Made by a program: the position numbers and the translations under genes. Shown piece after piece: positions 10,986-21,262 of a DNA stretch of 64,000 nt. How positions within the stretch are numbered: position 1 is the stretch's first letter; every line of letters begins with the position of its first letter. The stretch covers positions 44,717,601 through 44,781,600 of the forward strand of contig OX463848.1 in NCBI GenBank assembly GCA_949825065.1. Direction: 5' to 3'. A model generated the notes under the pieces. It did not search any database, was not told the DNA's origin, and saw nothing but the letters and a program-made list of their open reading frames with translations. This DNA is from Odontocerum albicorne. Lineage: Eukaryota; Arthropoda; Insecta; Trichoptera; Odontoceridae.

Positions 10986-11415
10986 CTGGCATGTGACATC
11001 AGCGAGGAAACGTTGGACCATGCAATGTATTCATTCTTTGATTCACCACTGAATGATGCATGTCCGACCTTTTATGAATATTGCTATTGACGAATCGAAT
11101 AACCCAATGTCAACCAATATGAGAACGTTCATTACAAACCTATCTCCCTCTGTTTGTCTAGTGTTAAGACAATCTATAGCTTCTAACGAATATTCTTATT
11201 CGATAAACGTGGTATTATATCGAGTGTTGATAACGAGAGCTTACTGTGATTTGTTTCTAGAACATATTTTGTATTCTCAATTAATCTTGTCAACTTAGCG
11301 TGGCTCACTGACTGGGAACGGCTAAATTTGAGAGATAGTAGCCATTTCGAAGAAAAACTAATTGATAACTTATATGTCTAATATCGCGTCATACATTTTG
11401 ATTAATCGGCTAAAG
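10986..11415. other. Unassigned spacer
   Basis: No gene or repeat recognised apart from the putative hAT target site at its right end. Confidence 0.4.
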
Positions 11416-12089
11416 AATCGTTTCTCAACCTTTTTATCCTCGCGAGTCCCCAAAATATGGATAAAAAATTAAAACTTCGAGACCTGCAAAAGCTTTCAAT
11501 AAATTTGATCGTTTTCTCAAAAAAAATATTATTTTCCTTTTTTACACGTTATTTTTATTTTCGTGCCCCGCAGGTTGAGAATTAGTAGGCCTTGAACCAG
11601 GGTGCACGCCCCTCTGGGGTTTTGAGAAGTTCTTCCTCCTTAGCAAATATAAACCTTTTATCATCGTGTCACAACTGGGCGTGTTATATTCGCACTTGTA
11701 TAACAAGGTATCAGTACAGTATTTATCATCGTGTCACAACTGGGCGTGTTATATTCACACTTGTATAACAAGGTATTTATCATCGTATCACAACTGGGCG
11801 TGTTATATTCGCACTTGTATAACAAGGTATCAGTACAGTATTTATCATCGTGTCACAACTGGGCGTGTTATATTCGCACTTGTATAACAAGGTATCAGTA
11901 CAGTATTTATCATCGTGCCACAACTGGGCGTGTTATATTTGCACTTGTATAACAAGGTATCAGTACAGTATTACTATATATATGACAATGATTCCATCAT
12001 TGTTAGGTATATACTTTTTTACCGAGGGTGTAAGAAAACGTTTTGAGAATTTAAAGGGTGTCGACATTTGAAAAGGCTAAGAACCACTG
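11416..12089. mobile_element. hAT-type non-autonomous element, 674 bp
   Basis: Right end, reversed, reads CAGTGGTTCTTAGCCTTTTC, a classical hAT terminus; left end AATCGTTTCTCAACCTTTTT is the degraded partner. Flanks CTAAAG (11410-11415) and ATCTAAAG (12090-12097) resemble an 8-bp duplication. The interior is a minisatellite. No transposase. Confidence 0.65.
11657..11972. repeat. 65-bp minisatellite, five units
   Basis: Units contain ATCATCGTGTCACAACTGGG, then CGTGTTATATTCGCACTTG, TATAACAAGG and TATCAGTACAGTATT. The second unit lacks the last 14 bases. It reads open in frame for several units but has no coding character. Confidence 0.9.
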
Positions 12090-12097
12090 ATCTAAAG

Positions 12098-12617
12098 CAT
12101 TAAAAGTCGCATTCTACATGAAAAGTTGCTGATACTGTAAACCACGGCAAAGAACTTAAACGAAGAACCCAATCCAGATACAGTCCGACTTTTCTTCGCC
12201 ATGGAAGCTCTGATGTGGACCGAATAGATTCAGTACGTTGACAGCTGCATAGCCTCTAAGCTCCATCAGAGTGCATGTTAAGATCTACAAGACTATCGCC
12301 CATATTACAGTCAACTTATTAAGTTAAATGATGTTCACGAAGACGTTGCTACGTGACCATGAAATCTGAAGATACGTGTGTAGCTCTCCATAAGACGTGA
12401 TAGCTTGATTTTTTGTTCATTTAAAAGAACATAGTCAATCAATCAAGATTTTTACACAAAACATAACGATTGAAATAATACCATGATTTAATATCCCGAT
12501 TACCAGTATGGTATACATCTCATGCACAGTTCTGTCATGTTAGTAGGTCAGTGGAAATGTTACAAATTATGTACAATAATATAGGGAAAAATGATCGCTC
12601 AATCATCAGTCAATTCA
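12098..12617. other. Unassigned spacer
   Basis: No recognised gene or repeat. Confidence 0.4.
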
Positions 12618-12625
12618 GTCACCAT

Positions 12626-13046
12626 CAACGTTCCCTCTAAGATATGCGCGTGTGCGGCTACACATATGTTAAAAATTGTCCGCACACATGTTTCCATCTT
12701 CCGCACACATCTCAAAGAAAGGAACTTGTAACCATTTTTTGTTTTGCACAATTATATATTTTATTTGATATTTTATGATGGGTTCTCAGGTTCCTTTCGT
12801 TGATATGTGTGCGGAACATGGAACACCATATAGAGTCCACACGCCGTAAGGAAATAATAGTGTAGAAGGGTGACCATGATTTTGAAAAATGTAATTTATG
12901 ATTTCGTGGTACATTATGTTGACTACTTAGTTTTATCTATGCATGAATATGCATATTTGCGCACTTCTCTATTTTTTTCTAGCACATACTCGTATATGTT
13001 AAGTTGATGGGCCGCAAACACAATGGAAAAAATAGGGGGAACATTG
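12626..13046. mobile_element. hAT-type MITE, 421 bp, perfect 8-bp TSD
   Basis: Target duplication GTCACCAT at 12618-12625 and 13047-13054. Ends CAACGTTCCCTC and, reversed, CAATGTTCCCCC. CCGCACACAT motifs recur inside. An octamer TACTCGTA lies at 12987-12994. No coding region. Confidence 0.85.
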
Positions 13047-13111
13047 GTCACCATCCTCCTAAACTTTGACAGTGATGAACTTTTTTGAATATTTCCACAT
13101 CCGAATAAGTG

Positions 13112-13606
13112 ATTAGCACTTATCGGCCACATCAGAGGTATTTTGTGAAAATCGGGAATAAATTCACCAATACAATCAAACGTGTGCCAGTGTGTGACGT
13201 AGGTATATTCATTCTAAAAATCCGCTATAGGTGAGGAAGCGACACTATTCACGTCTCACTCTCACTACTTCGGTATATGGGAACGCAAGAATAGTCTCAG
13301 TTCGCAGTTCTGTTTCTTCCTTCGAGGTATAACATACACAGTGTTAGTCCGTCTCTTGTCTCAGTAGCTTTCGGGCATCCATTTGAGGTGGTCTCTTCGC
13401 CCGTTTTGTGAACGTCGGCCGATGTTTTTTTTCATGTTTCAGTAATTAAATATCAATTATTATCACTTTGACTTCAAATTTAATTAATTTAAGCGATTGG
13501 CTATGAATATTATTATTTTTTCGATTTTAAATCGCTCATTTTTACATGTGTATTGAATACACAGCACCGGAACGTGCGGATGTTTTTTAGCACAGGAAGG
13601 GAAAGG
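13112..13606 (+). mobile_element. piggyBac-type MITE family A, left-truncated
   Basis: Begins mid-element (ATTAGCACTTATCGGCCACA) and keeps the right end CACAGGAAGGGAAAGG with TTAA at 13607-13610. Joins SINE sequence directly. Confidence 0.75.
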
Positions 13607-13770
13607 TTAAGACGCCTTTATTCCAATCCAGTTTAAGGATTCGATTCCCGTTAATACCCAATTTTTAAATATACTGCTACTCTGGTTTTCACTTATAACC
13701 TCTTGAACATATCTATATTTGGTTAGAAGAGATTTCCACATGGCAAACGACCGTCGGGTTGTATTGTACA
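13607..13770 (+). mobile_element. tRNA-derived SINE remnant
   Basis: GATTCGATTCCCG B-box region, CCCAATTTTTAAA, CTGGTTTTCACTTATAACC and a tail GAAGAGATTTCCACATGGCA that resembles the 3' tail of the LINE with the GCCAGGCGGCAA hairpin. Its head was replaced by the TTAA element at the left. Confidence 0.5.
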
Positions 13771-13820
13771 CATCGAAACAGTAATACAATACAACATTGT
13801 CAATTTAGTTTTTCAATTTG

Positions 13821-13845
13821 TACTAATATTGTGGTTTTATTCCAG
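13821..13845 (+). other. Splice branch point and acceptor of the l(2)gl exon
   Basis: TACTAAT (13821-13827) is a near-ideal branch-point sequence, 16 nt upstream of the acceptor in TTTTATTCCAG (AG at 13844-13845). Confidence 0.7.
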
Positions 13846-13853
13846 GTGATAAA

Positions 13854-13937
13854 ATGTTGAAGTTCATCAGGGGGAAGGGGCAGCAGCCTTCCGCCGAAAG
13901 GCAGAGGCTTCAGAGAGAGCTCTTCGCCTTCCGTAAG
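13854..13937 (+). CDS. l(2)gl: Lethal(2) giant larvae, first coding exon
   Basis: The product is a cortical WD40-repeat tumour suppressor of the Scribble/Dlg/Lgl module, which sets apical-basal polarity and is phosphorylated by aPKC. Here only residues 1-28 are encoded: MLKFIRGKGQQPSAERQRLQ followed by RELFAFRK, which I recognise as the Lgl N-terminus (Drosophila also begins MLKFIRGKGQQPSA). The exon starts after an acceptor AG at 13845, has eight bases of 5' UTR (GTGATAAA), and ends AAG|GTAAGC at 13937, phase 0. The next exon, expected to resume with a T(V/A)QHGFPHKP-like segment, was not found. The exon is G+C-rich against its flanks, as for a conserved host exon. It is the only host coding sequence I could identify. 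Confidence 0.85.
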
Positions 13938-14045
13938 GTAAGCCAAGTCCTCCACACCCTCACCTCGTACGTCATCAGCTGCTCCTTAATGCTTGAGTAA
14001 CATTGCTATCGAATTATGGATCATTTGATAAGAAACAACAAGATA
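13938..14045 (+). other. 5' splice donor and start of a long intron
   Basis: GTAAGC at 13938-13943 is a good donor. The following 100 bases show no repeat. The rest of the window to 64000 appears intronic, or at least lacks a recognisable l(2)gl exon. Confidence 0.6.
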
Positions 14046-14119
14046 ATTTACTACATCGTTTCTCAACCGGTGGGTCGGGATCTTATGGGTCGCGACCCAC
14101 AGGCTGAGAAACGATGTAG

Positions 14120-14360
14120 TACGTACATACCATCACGCCGTCTCCTTATCGGAGTAGGCAGAAAGGAGAGAGCGACAGATTTTCCTATCGTGACATACAT
14201 CTTTCGCCTCTTCTACATCCACACAGCACCTACGATTCCTCTGACTTTTTACATTTTATTTCAAAATATATCGTACACTTGATCTAATAAATATCCTTTC
14301 TTTGATCTTCATCTACCACGTCTTCTATTCACATTTGTACTGTATATTTGTTTTGATGTA
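14120..14360 (-). pseudogene. RTE-like LINE fragment inside a hAT
   Basis: Antisense reverse-transcriptase 3' region: ACATACCATCACGCCGTCTC, then GGAGTAGGCAGAAAG, CTTCGCCTCTTCTACATCC, and TTCACATTTGTACTGTATAT. No frame survives. Confidence 0.6.
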
Positions 14361-14486
14361 GTAAATGGGAACTGTAGTTTGTAATGAGAAAGCAAAAATA
14401 TTTTACGGGTACAAAAGGAAAATAACACATTTTCTGAAAAAAAACGAACACATTTATGTTAACAATTTGTCATACAGCAAGTCTAA

Positions 14487-14685
14487 GGCCTCGGCCACAC
14501 AGGTAGGAGCCTCGCTTGGTGGTTAGAGCTACGCTGCAAGCTAGGTGACATCCTAGCGAACCAACGCACCCCATACTATCGCAATGGCCACACTGCACGC
14601 TTCGCGCCACGCTACGTGACTATTATAGTCACCTAGTCTTTAAGTCACGTAGCGCCTATCTTAGCACTTCGGTGTGGCCTCGGCC
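14487..14685. mobile_element. PIF/Harbinger-type MITE, 199-bp deletion copy, TSD TAA
   Basis: GGCCTCGGCCACACAGGTAG at the left and GGTGTGGCCTCGGCC at the right with TAA at 14484-14486 and 14686-14688. It is the inverse orientation and a shorter form of the element at 1054-1528. Confidence 0.85.
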
Positions 14686-14865
14686 TAAGTCATTGTTATA
14701 GAATAGAAAAGTTTTTGCAGGGAGGACGCGAAGTGGCGGTTTTTTATATCTTCTGGGGGTCGCAAAGCTAAAAAGTTTGAGAAACAATGATTTACAAGTT
14801 ACTTAATGTGATATAATAAAGAATATTACATAGCAAAATTTATTTAAATTTCGTTGTTTACGTTT

Positions 14866-15828
14866 CTTTAAGGGCGTTTCTGCTGCTCTTAAGGAGGCAA
14901 TGTTTAGTTTCTTTAGGGGCGTTTCTGCTGCTCTTAAGGAGGCAATGTTTAGTTTCTTTAGGGGCGTTTCTGCTGCTCTTAAGGAGGCAATGTTTAGTTT
15001 CTTTAGGGGCGTTTCTGCTGCTCTTAAGGAGGCAATGTTTAGTTTCTTTAACCCTTCCCTTACTGTGTTAAAATTGAAACGCGTGCTCCGGTGTTGGGTA
15101 GTGAGTACGCGATCAAAAATTAGCGATTTTAAATCGGAAAAATAAGAACATTCATAGATAATCCCCTTAATTAATTATAATTGAAGTTAAAAATTATAAT
15201 AATTGAGATTTATTTGCTGAAAACATTAAAAAACCATCTGGCAACGCTCACGGAACGGGCGTACGTCTAACCTATTTGCAAGCCTAGAAGCTACTAGTGG
15301 CGCGGAACGTCAGTCGCTTACCCCGGCGCTTACGCTTATGCTTGCGACGTTGAGACAATTCAGCTCCTCGCAATTCAGTGGAGTATGCAAGAGTGAGATG
15401 CGAATATAGTGTCGCGCTTCCCGCATACCATTCACCTATCGTCAAGACGAGGCACTCGCAGCGTTTAAATGCGAATTTGTTTTCGATCTTTACAAAACAC
15501 CTCGATGTAGTCGATAAATTCTGATTATTATCAATATTATTTTTTAAATCAATGCGTAAATATATTATGGAGGAATACCTAAAATCTTAACCTTGTATTT
15601 ATAATATTTATAGAGATATTGATGGTTATTAGAAGCAACGTGTAGAAGATACCCAACACAGAGAAGGAAAGGTTAAGGGCGTTTCTGCTGGTCTTAAGGA
15701 GGCAATGTTTAGTTTCTTTAAGGGCGTTTTTGTTGCTCTCAAGGAGGTAATGTTTAGTATCTTTAAGGGCGTTTATATTGCTCTGAAGGAGGTAATGTTT
15801 AGTTTCTTTACGGGTGTTGCACTGTAGG
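14866..15828. repeat. 45-bp minisatellite, interrupted by a TTAA MITE
   Basis: Units GGGCGTTTCTGCTGCTCTTA + AGGAGGCAATG + TTTAGTTTCTTTA run from 14866 to about 15051 and resume at 15673-15828 with more diverged units. The unit is a multiple of three and reads openly as MFSFFRGVSAALKEA repeats, but no start, splice or domain context supports a gene. The MITE at 15052-15672 splits a unit at its own TTAA. Confidence 0.85.
15052..15672 (+). mobile_element. piggyBac-type MITE family B, complete, 621 bp
   Basis: TTAA at 15048-15051 and 15673-15676. Left end CCCTTCCCTTACTGTG; right end CACAGAGAAGGAAAGG. Subterminal CGGTGTTGGGTAGTG pairs roughly with GATACCCAACAC at the right. It shares TTTTAAATCGGAAAAATAAG with family A, so A and B are related. 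Copies: 24959-25564, 40345-40918, 18026-18126. Confidence 0.85.
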
Positions 15829-16424
15829 GGCGTTTGTTTCGGTTTTTTAGCTTTTGTCTATGGAGTCTAAAACTTGAATTGATGATGCATTCAATTCTAA
15901 ACACATTTGCAATCCACTGGGACAGAATTTCTTAGTGTCTTCAATGCGCTTCGACGTTAATTTGACTTGCAATTCTGTATTACTGTACACTTCGTAGTCA
16001 GGAGACGTGTTGTTTTCCTCCTTTTAATGCATGTCAAAGCAATTTTATAGAACTAATGCCCCTTTACAGGTCTATAGAACTAATGTCCCTTTACATATTT
16101 CCATGTTGATCCTTTCAAGTTGAATATTTCATCTATTAGTAGTGACAGTGTGCTCTTATTCATATTGATATTTGATTTGTTCCTTACCCTATCTGCTTCC
16201 GTTAATTGGGCGTGTAGTTCTGGAAGTGGACAGAGGAAGTGGTACAACTGTGACAACACTCTGTGACAGTCGCTGATTATGTGCGAGGCGCCTGGAGACT
16301 GGGAACAGGAGGCTTAAGATCGTGGAAAGGGGATAACTGCCTGTTTTCGAGCTGGTGGTGCTTTAAAAGCTAGACGTGTGAGGAATAGTCAGCGTGCTAC
16401 GAGCATGCGCCATCGTTACCAGGC
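15829..16424. other. Unassigned spacer
   Basis: No recognised gene. CTATAGAACTAATG(C/T)CCCTTTACA occurs twice near 16045 and 16073. Confidence 0.4.
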
Positions 16425-16515
16425 GGCTCAGCAGTATCCACGTGTCTAACATCTGCGGAAGGGAGTACGCGCCTAGGATCGGGCTGTTCTTTTACAAAAG
16501 ATCACTTGATCGACG
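16425..16515 (+). repeat. Dispersed repeat Z, copy 1
   Basis: GGCGGCTCAGCAGTATCCAC through GGGCTGTTCTTTTACAAAAG and ATCACTTGATCGAC is similar to the minus strand of 61370-61475. Both read as a diverged peptide (VTRRLSSIHVS / MARRLSRVHMS), so it may be decayed coding DNA of an unrecognised element. Confidence 0.55.
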
Positions 16516-16525
16516 TACAGTAGAG

Positions 16526-17594
16526 CAGCGGCTGTCAAACTTTAGGACCTCACGGACCACTAATAGGATTTTTTAGTGTTACATATATTTAGAAAAAAGT
16601 GATCAAAGAACACATAAAGTATACCTAGTTAATAAAATAAAACTATTCATTGTAACCAAATTATAAAAGCTCTATTGACCTTCCCGTAACCATAATGTAT
16701 GGTAACATTCGTGGTAAGAGGAGCTTAAAAAATTAATAGCTCACTTAATAGGCTGTATATCAATTTCAAATTTTACATATTTGTAGATAACCTAACCTAA
16801 CCTTACCATAATGTCACTTAATAGGCTGTATCAAATTTTACATATTTGTAGATAACCTAACCTAACCTTACCATAATCTCACTTAATAGGCTGTATCAAA
16901 TTTTACATATTTGTAGATAACCTAACCTAACCTAACCAAAACCCATACGATGGTTGTCGTCAAAGAAAGAATACGAGAATTGAATTTTGAATACAAGAGA
17001 GCGAGAGAGGAATACTTGAATTCTCTCCGAAAGTAATTCGAAATTTGAATCTCGGTGGGTCCGTGATACTGAACGAATTTTAAATACCTAGCTAACAATT
17101 TTTGAACCGGTGTAAAAGGGGACGATGTATAAATGATATATATATATATAAACAAATTTTACATTTATGAATATATATTTTCATAAATGTAGAATTTGTT
17201 TTACTTCCGTGAATATTTCACGAGTTGTAACTAGTCTCATTTGATAAGCTTTATATCAATTTAAAATTTTACATGTTTGTAGATAAAACACTTTTACATT
17301 TAAATATAATTTTGTGAAAAAATCGTGGAATGTATTATTTATAAAAATGATAATTTCACGATAAACGATCTGATTTTTTGATCCGATATTGTAAGAATAC
17401 GACAGATGTTTCATATATAAAAAGACTTTAGTTAGAAAAATACACATGATATTGAAACAGCACTGCATGTATTATTGGTTGGGTCGAGATAGCAATATAT
17501 GCTTCGTACCATTTTAGGACAATGAACAATAATGTCCACATTTCTCTGCGGACCAGCGAAATTTTCTCGCGGACCACCACTTTGGCGACCGCTG
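16526..17594. mobile_element. hAT-type non-autonomous element, 1069 bp
   Basis: Ends CAGCGGCTGTCAAACTTT and, reversed, CAGCGGTCGCCAAAGTGG, each followed by a GGACC(T/A)C...GGACCAC motif. Flanks CAGTAGAG (16518-16525) and GAGTAGAG (17595-17602) form an 8-bp duplication with one mismatch. No transposase; the interior holds a 70-bp tandem repeat. Confidence 0.8.
16737..16945. repeat. About 65-75 bp tandem repeat with CCTAA runs
   Basis: Three units of TCACTTAATAGGCTGTAT, CAAATTTTACATATTTGTAG and ATAACCTAACCTAACC. A diverged fourth unit is near 17235. The CCTAA runs resemble the insect TTAGG telomere motif but are part of the larger unit. Confidence 0.8.
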
Positions 17595-17829
17595 GAGTAG
17601 AGGCAATGCACCTTGCCTTACAATCTTGACACTTTTTCGGTCCAACTCTGTGAGTATGACTTGACTAATCTAAGTCTCCCTAATATTTATTGATCTCCAG
17701 TTTTGTGCTTTAACTTCCAGCCACGGTCTCAATAACGCCTTTTAGGTATTGTTATAGAAACTTATTAAGTATTTAGCATTGTTCTTTAATGACCATGACC
17801 GGTGGTCATTACGAGTTTTACAACATGAA

Positions 17830-17990
17830 TGGAATATATACAATATTCTAAATATGGTCAAGTGCTATATATGGTTTATTCTAAGTTATGGTGTTGAAAC
17901 ATTTAACATGAAGACCGGAATGCTCAATAAGCTGAAATTATTTGAAGTGTGGATTTATCGGAGAATGCCTCGACTTCCATGATATCATAG
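17830..17990 (+). pseudogene. LINE reverse-transcriptase C-terminal fragment
   Basis: MVKCYIWFILSYGVETFNMK, then LNKLKLFEVWIYRRM, matches the post-catalytic region of non-LTR reverse transcriptases (YG.ETW...LEAFEMW.YRRM). Same family as the minus-strand fragment at 23995-24352. Confidence 0.65.
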
Positions 17991-18025
17991 TATGTCAAAC
18001 GTCGAGCAAGAGTCGAGCGGGAGCT

Positions 18026-18126
18026 TACGGTGATAAAAATAATACGCGCGCTCCGGTGTTGGGTAGTGAGTACGCAATAAAAAATTTGTGATTTTAAATC
18101 GGAAAAATAAGAAAATTCATAGATCA
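18026..18126 (+). mobile_element. piggyBac-type MITE family B, left fragment
   Basis: ACGGTGATAAAAATAATACG, GCTCCGGTGTTGGGTAGTG and TTTTAAATCGGAAAAATAAG match family B. The terminal TTAA and the whole right half are missing. Confidence 0.7.
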
Positions 18127-18670
18127 TTCAGCGTTTTTTTAATTTCTAAGTTTAAACACATATTTTGTTTAGAACTACTGATATTTGATTACAACACCAA
18201 GTAAACATGACACTTAAGTAATTTTCTGATAATAAATAATAGTCATTACTCTTAAGGAGACTCATTAAATAAAGGAGATAAACTAAACATTACGTAAAAT
18301 AAACAAAGGAATGCTACGATCAAATCAATGCTTCATGACACTCACCCTATCAAATGCATATAGCACTAGTAATGTTTATTTACGTAAGAGAGACTCATCG
18401 CAGGACTCGATCCGCGCGACAGGTCGTTAATGCTGGAAATATTGAGAAACCAAAAAAATTCGGCGCTCTGGTTATTCAACAATATCTCATAAAATAATAT
18501 ATTATTTGACAAGGTTTTCAGAGATGTCGCTAGAATAAAGATTATTTTAAATTTAAGTTTAATTTTTATTCCGGTTTTGTGTCATTTTTTTTAAGTATTT
18601 GTGATTTGAAACTTGGATTGTCGTCAGATCACAGGCGTTTGTGCTTCCCGCGGGGAACACGTTAATGGCC
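18127..18670 (+). repeat. Dispersed repeat X, copy 1
   Basis: Homologous in reverse orientation to 22905-23160 (for example AAAGGAGATAAACTAAACAT and CAGGCGTTTGTGCTTCCCGC). Here an extra stretch of about 320 bp (18315-18630) lies inside. The family is unclassified. Confidence 0.7.
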
Positions 18671-19286
18671 TCCGCTACTACCTTCCTACCCTCACACTCA
18701 ACTCTCATATATTTATTTTTAATCTGTCAATAATAGTGGTTTCGAGTCCCGAGCTAGAGTGCCCTTGAAGAGGGTTTGTTATCTAAACGGCGCTGTACGA
18801 GTTAAATTGTAATTTTGCTGTTTTTATTTGCACAAACAAAACGAATACAATACGTATACCTGTAGTTATGCCTTATGCACAAGTTATTTATATAACTGTC
18901 AGGCAGTAACGCGATCCACATTTTGATTCTACTATACCCGACACAGGATTGCGGCACCCCCGAGGCAGTCTGATGGTGAATGTGCAGGCCTCGCGGCTCA
19001 GATTGACGGGCACGTTTTAGCTGCGGCGCCACTAAGTGTTACACCACGGCTCCTCGCCTGCTTCCCTCTCTTCTCTCCGTCTATTACGTTACATTACACT
19101 TCCATAATTAGCATTAGCCGTCACGAACCAGTCTAAAAACGAATCTTCTCAATGTTAGTAGTTTGAATAACTTTGCTCGGACTTGAAAGTTCATATCACT
19201 GTTGAATTTAAAGTAATTTTTTACTAGACTTCTTAACACTTTGAGACCCGGTTAAAATCGAGAGTTTTAATTCCAAAGACAGAGGA
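18671..19286. other. Mostly unassigned; B module at 18740-18830
   Basis: GTTTCGAGTCCCGAGCTAGA, GGTTTGTTATCTAAACGGCG and CTGTACGAG mark a B module of family BR. Nothing else recognised. Confidence 0.45.
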
Positions 19287-19570
19287 GATAAACTATTATA
19301 TATAAGTGCGGTGTATATGAAATAGAATGTGCTTGTAATAGTATATAGAAGTTTATTGAAATGGCACAAAAACACAGGCACTAGAGTAGAAGAACATAAG
19401 CGTTGTCTATTTAATAACAATTTTCATAATTTACAAACCATATTGTTGACAAATCATCATTTCAAAGATAGACACGTTCAAGTTTTAAATAATCGTACGT
19501 CACAAAAATTATATAAAACAATTAATTTAGAAACATTAGAGATACATAAAGCCACATGCAAAAACATTAG
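19287..19570 (+). pseudogene. PLE GIY-YIG endonuclease fragment
   Basis: Pieces in two frames: KCGVYEIECACNSI (about 19305-19345), then after a break TGTRVEEHKRCLFNNNFHNL, TNHHFKDRHVQVLNNR and TSQKLYKTINLETLEIHKAT. A GVYE...C opening, an R...EHKR segment and the C-terminal pattern fit the GIY-YIG nuclease domain that follows the reverse transcriptase in Penelope-like elements. The last codons (TLEIHKATC) run directly into the 31-bp satellite. Not functional. Confidence 0.65.
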
Positions 19571-20572
19571 AGATACATAAAGCCACATGCAGAAACATAA
19601 CAGATAAATAAAGTCACATGCAGAAACATTAGATATACATAAAGCCACATGCAGAAACATTAGAGATAAATAAAGCCACATGCAGAAACATTAGAGATAC
19701 ATAAAGCCACATTCAGAAACATTAAAGATTCATAAAGCCACATGCAAAAACATTAAAGATCCATAAAGCCACATGCAAAAACATTAGAGATACATAAAGC
19801 CACGTGCAGAAACATTAGACATACATAAAACCACATGCAGAAACATTAGAGATTCATAAAGCCACATGCAAAAACATTAGAGATACATAAAGTCACATGC
19901 AGAAACATTAGAGATACATAAAGCCACATGCAAAAACATTAGAGATACATAAAGTCACATGCAGAAACATTAGAGATACATAAAGCCACGTGCAGAAACA
20001 TTATAGATACATAAAGCCACATGCAAAAACATTAGAGATACATAAAGTCACATGCAGAAACATTAGAGATACATAAAGCCACGTGCAGAAACATTAGAGA
20101 TACATAAAGCCACATGCAAAAATATTCGAGATACATAAAGTCACATGCAGAAACATTAGAGATACATAAAGTCACATGCAAAAACATTAGAGATACATAA
20201 AGTCACATGCAGAAACATTAGAGATACATAAAGCCACGTGCAGAAACATTAGAGATAAATAAAGCCACATGCAGAAACATTAGAGATACATAAAGCCACA
20301 TGCAAAAACATTAGAGATACATAAAGTCACGTGCAGAAACATTAGAGATACATAAAGCCACATGCAAAAACATTAGAGATACATAAAGTCACATGCAAAA
20401 ACATTAGAGATACATAAAGTCACATGCAGAAACATTAGAGATACATAAAGCCACGTGCAGAAACATTAGAGATACATAAAGCCACATGCAAAAACATTAG
20501 AGATACATAAAGTCATATGCAGAAACATTAGAGATACATAAAGCCTCGTGCAGAAACATTAGAGATACATAA
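19532..20572 (+). repeat. 31-bp satellite array derived from the PLE ORF end
   Basis: About 34 monomers AGAAACATTAGAGATACATA + AAGCCACATGC. Variants alternate: CCACATGCAAAAA, TCACATGCAGAAA, CCACGTGCAGAAA, often in this order, giving an imperfect 93-bp higher-order repeat. The monomer is the DNA of the preceding codons T-L-E-I-H-K-A-T-C. Stray monomers reappear at 21215-21262. Confidence 0.9.
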
Positions 20573-21262
20573 TAAATATAAAGAAAGGAAAACCATTTAG
20601 ACAGTCGATCGGAGCGTGGTTGTTATTGCGACAGGATTTTGAGTACTTGGGCTTTCAGGATGAATGACGTGTAGAAAAGATTTGTGTGGGTTTCTTCTTG
20701 TTGTTTTGATTTTTGTTGTATTTGTATTTGTGTTTCTGTATATTTTTGTGTTAATTTTTATTCTTATGACTGTGTGCGGTTTATTATGGGAAGAATATTT
20801 TTGGTTTTATTTTTGTTTCATTTTGGGTTCATTTTTGGTTTTGTTTTTGTTTTTAGTCTTATGATTGTGTGCGGTATATTATGGGATGAACAGGTTTAGT
20901 CTTTCTGGAGTGATGATGTGTGAAGAGTTTGACTCCGCATGATGTTTCCAGTTGTAGTTGAGTGTCAGGTTGATGAGAACGTGCAACGGGGTTTTGTTTT
21001 TGTGTAATCGAAAATCGGAAAGAAGTATCGATTTATTTTTTCATGCTAAATATCCTCAGTGAGATACAGGCAAAAGCCTAGTTTACTGGGGATACGACAA
21101 ATGAAAGGCGACAAACCCAGATCCATTAAAATAATGTATGTCCAAATTAAATAACCTGTTGTTTTTTCGCAAATTATGTATATTTAGTGTCATGTGTAAT
21201 AATAAATAAATAAATAAAATAAAGCCACATGCAAAGACATTAGAGATGCATAAAGCCACATG
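20573..21262 (+). other. Probable PLE 3' flank between satellite pieces
   Basis: After the array the frame could read LEIHNKYKERKTI then stop. Two direct copies of CTTATGA(C/T)TGTGTGCGGT and TATTATGGGA lie at about 20764 and 20860, with T/G-rich sequence. It ends in two satellite monomers (21215-21262). Assignment to a PLE is inferred from position. Confidence 0.4.

Larger units (their letters stand above)
14054..14789. mobile_element. hAT-type non-autonomous element with nested insertions
   Basis: Ends CATCGTTTCTCAACC and, reversed, CATTGTTTCTCAAAC, with flanks ATTTACTA (14046-14053) and ATTTACAA (14790-14797), an 8-bp duplication with one mismatch. GGTGGGTCG / GGGTCGCAAAG motifs near the ends are common in this hAT group. 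Within the first 70 bp the end is repeated inverted, forming a short hairpin. Contains an RTE-like fragment and a Harbinger MITE. Confidence 0.65.

Noticed and set aside
11666..12071. Repeat proteins over 11.66-12.07 kb
   Set aside because: Open frames follow the 65-bp minisatellite in a hAT derivative and have no coding signature.
12987..12994. Footprint proven at every TACGAGTA octamer
   Set aside because: Only four octamers have a sister sequence showing an insertion; the others, like this one, are candidates only.
14900..15145. Protein with MFSFFRGVSAALKEA repeats
   Set aside because: The frame is open only because the minisatellite unit is 45 bp; no start context, splice sites or domain.
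16785..16945. Interstitial telomere (CCTAA repeats)
   Set aside because: The CCTAA runs are short and part of a larger tandem unit inside a hAT element.
19532..20572. CRISPR-like array
   Set aside because: 31-bp units are contiguous with no spacers, in insect DNA.
20664..20899. Membrane-protein-like hydrophobic frame
   Set aside because: It results from TTTTG-rich DNA in a presumed element flank; no supporting context.
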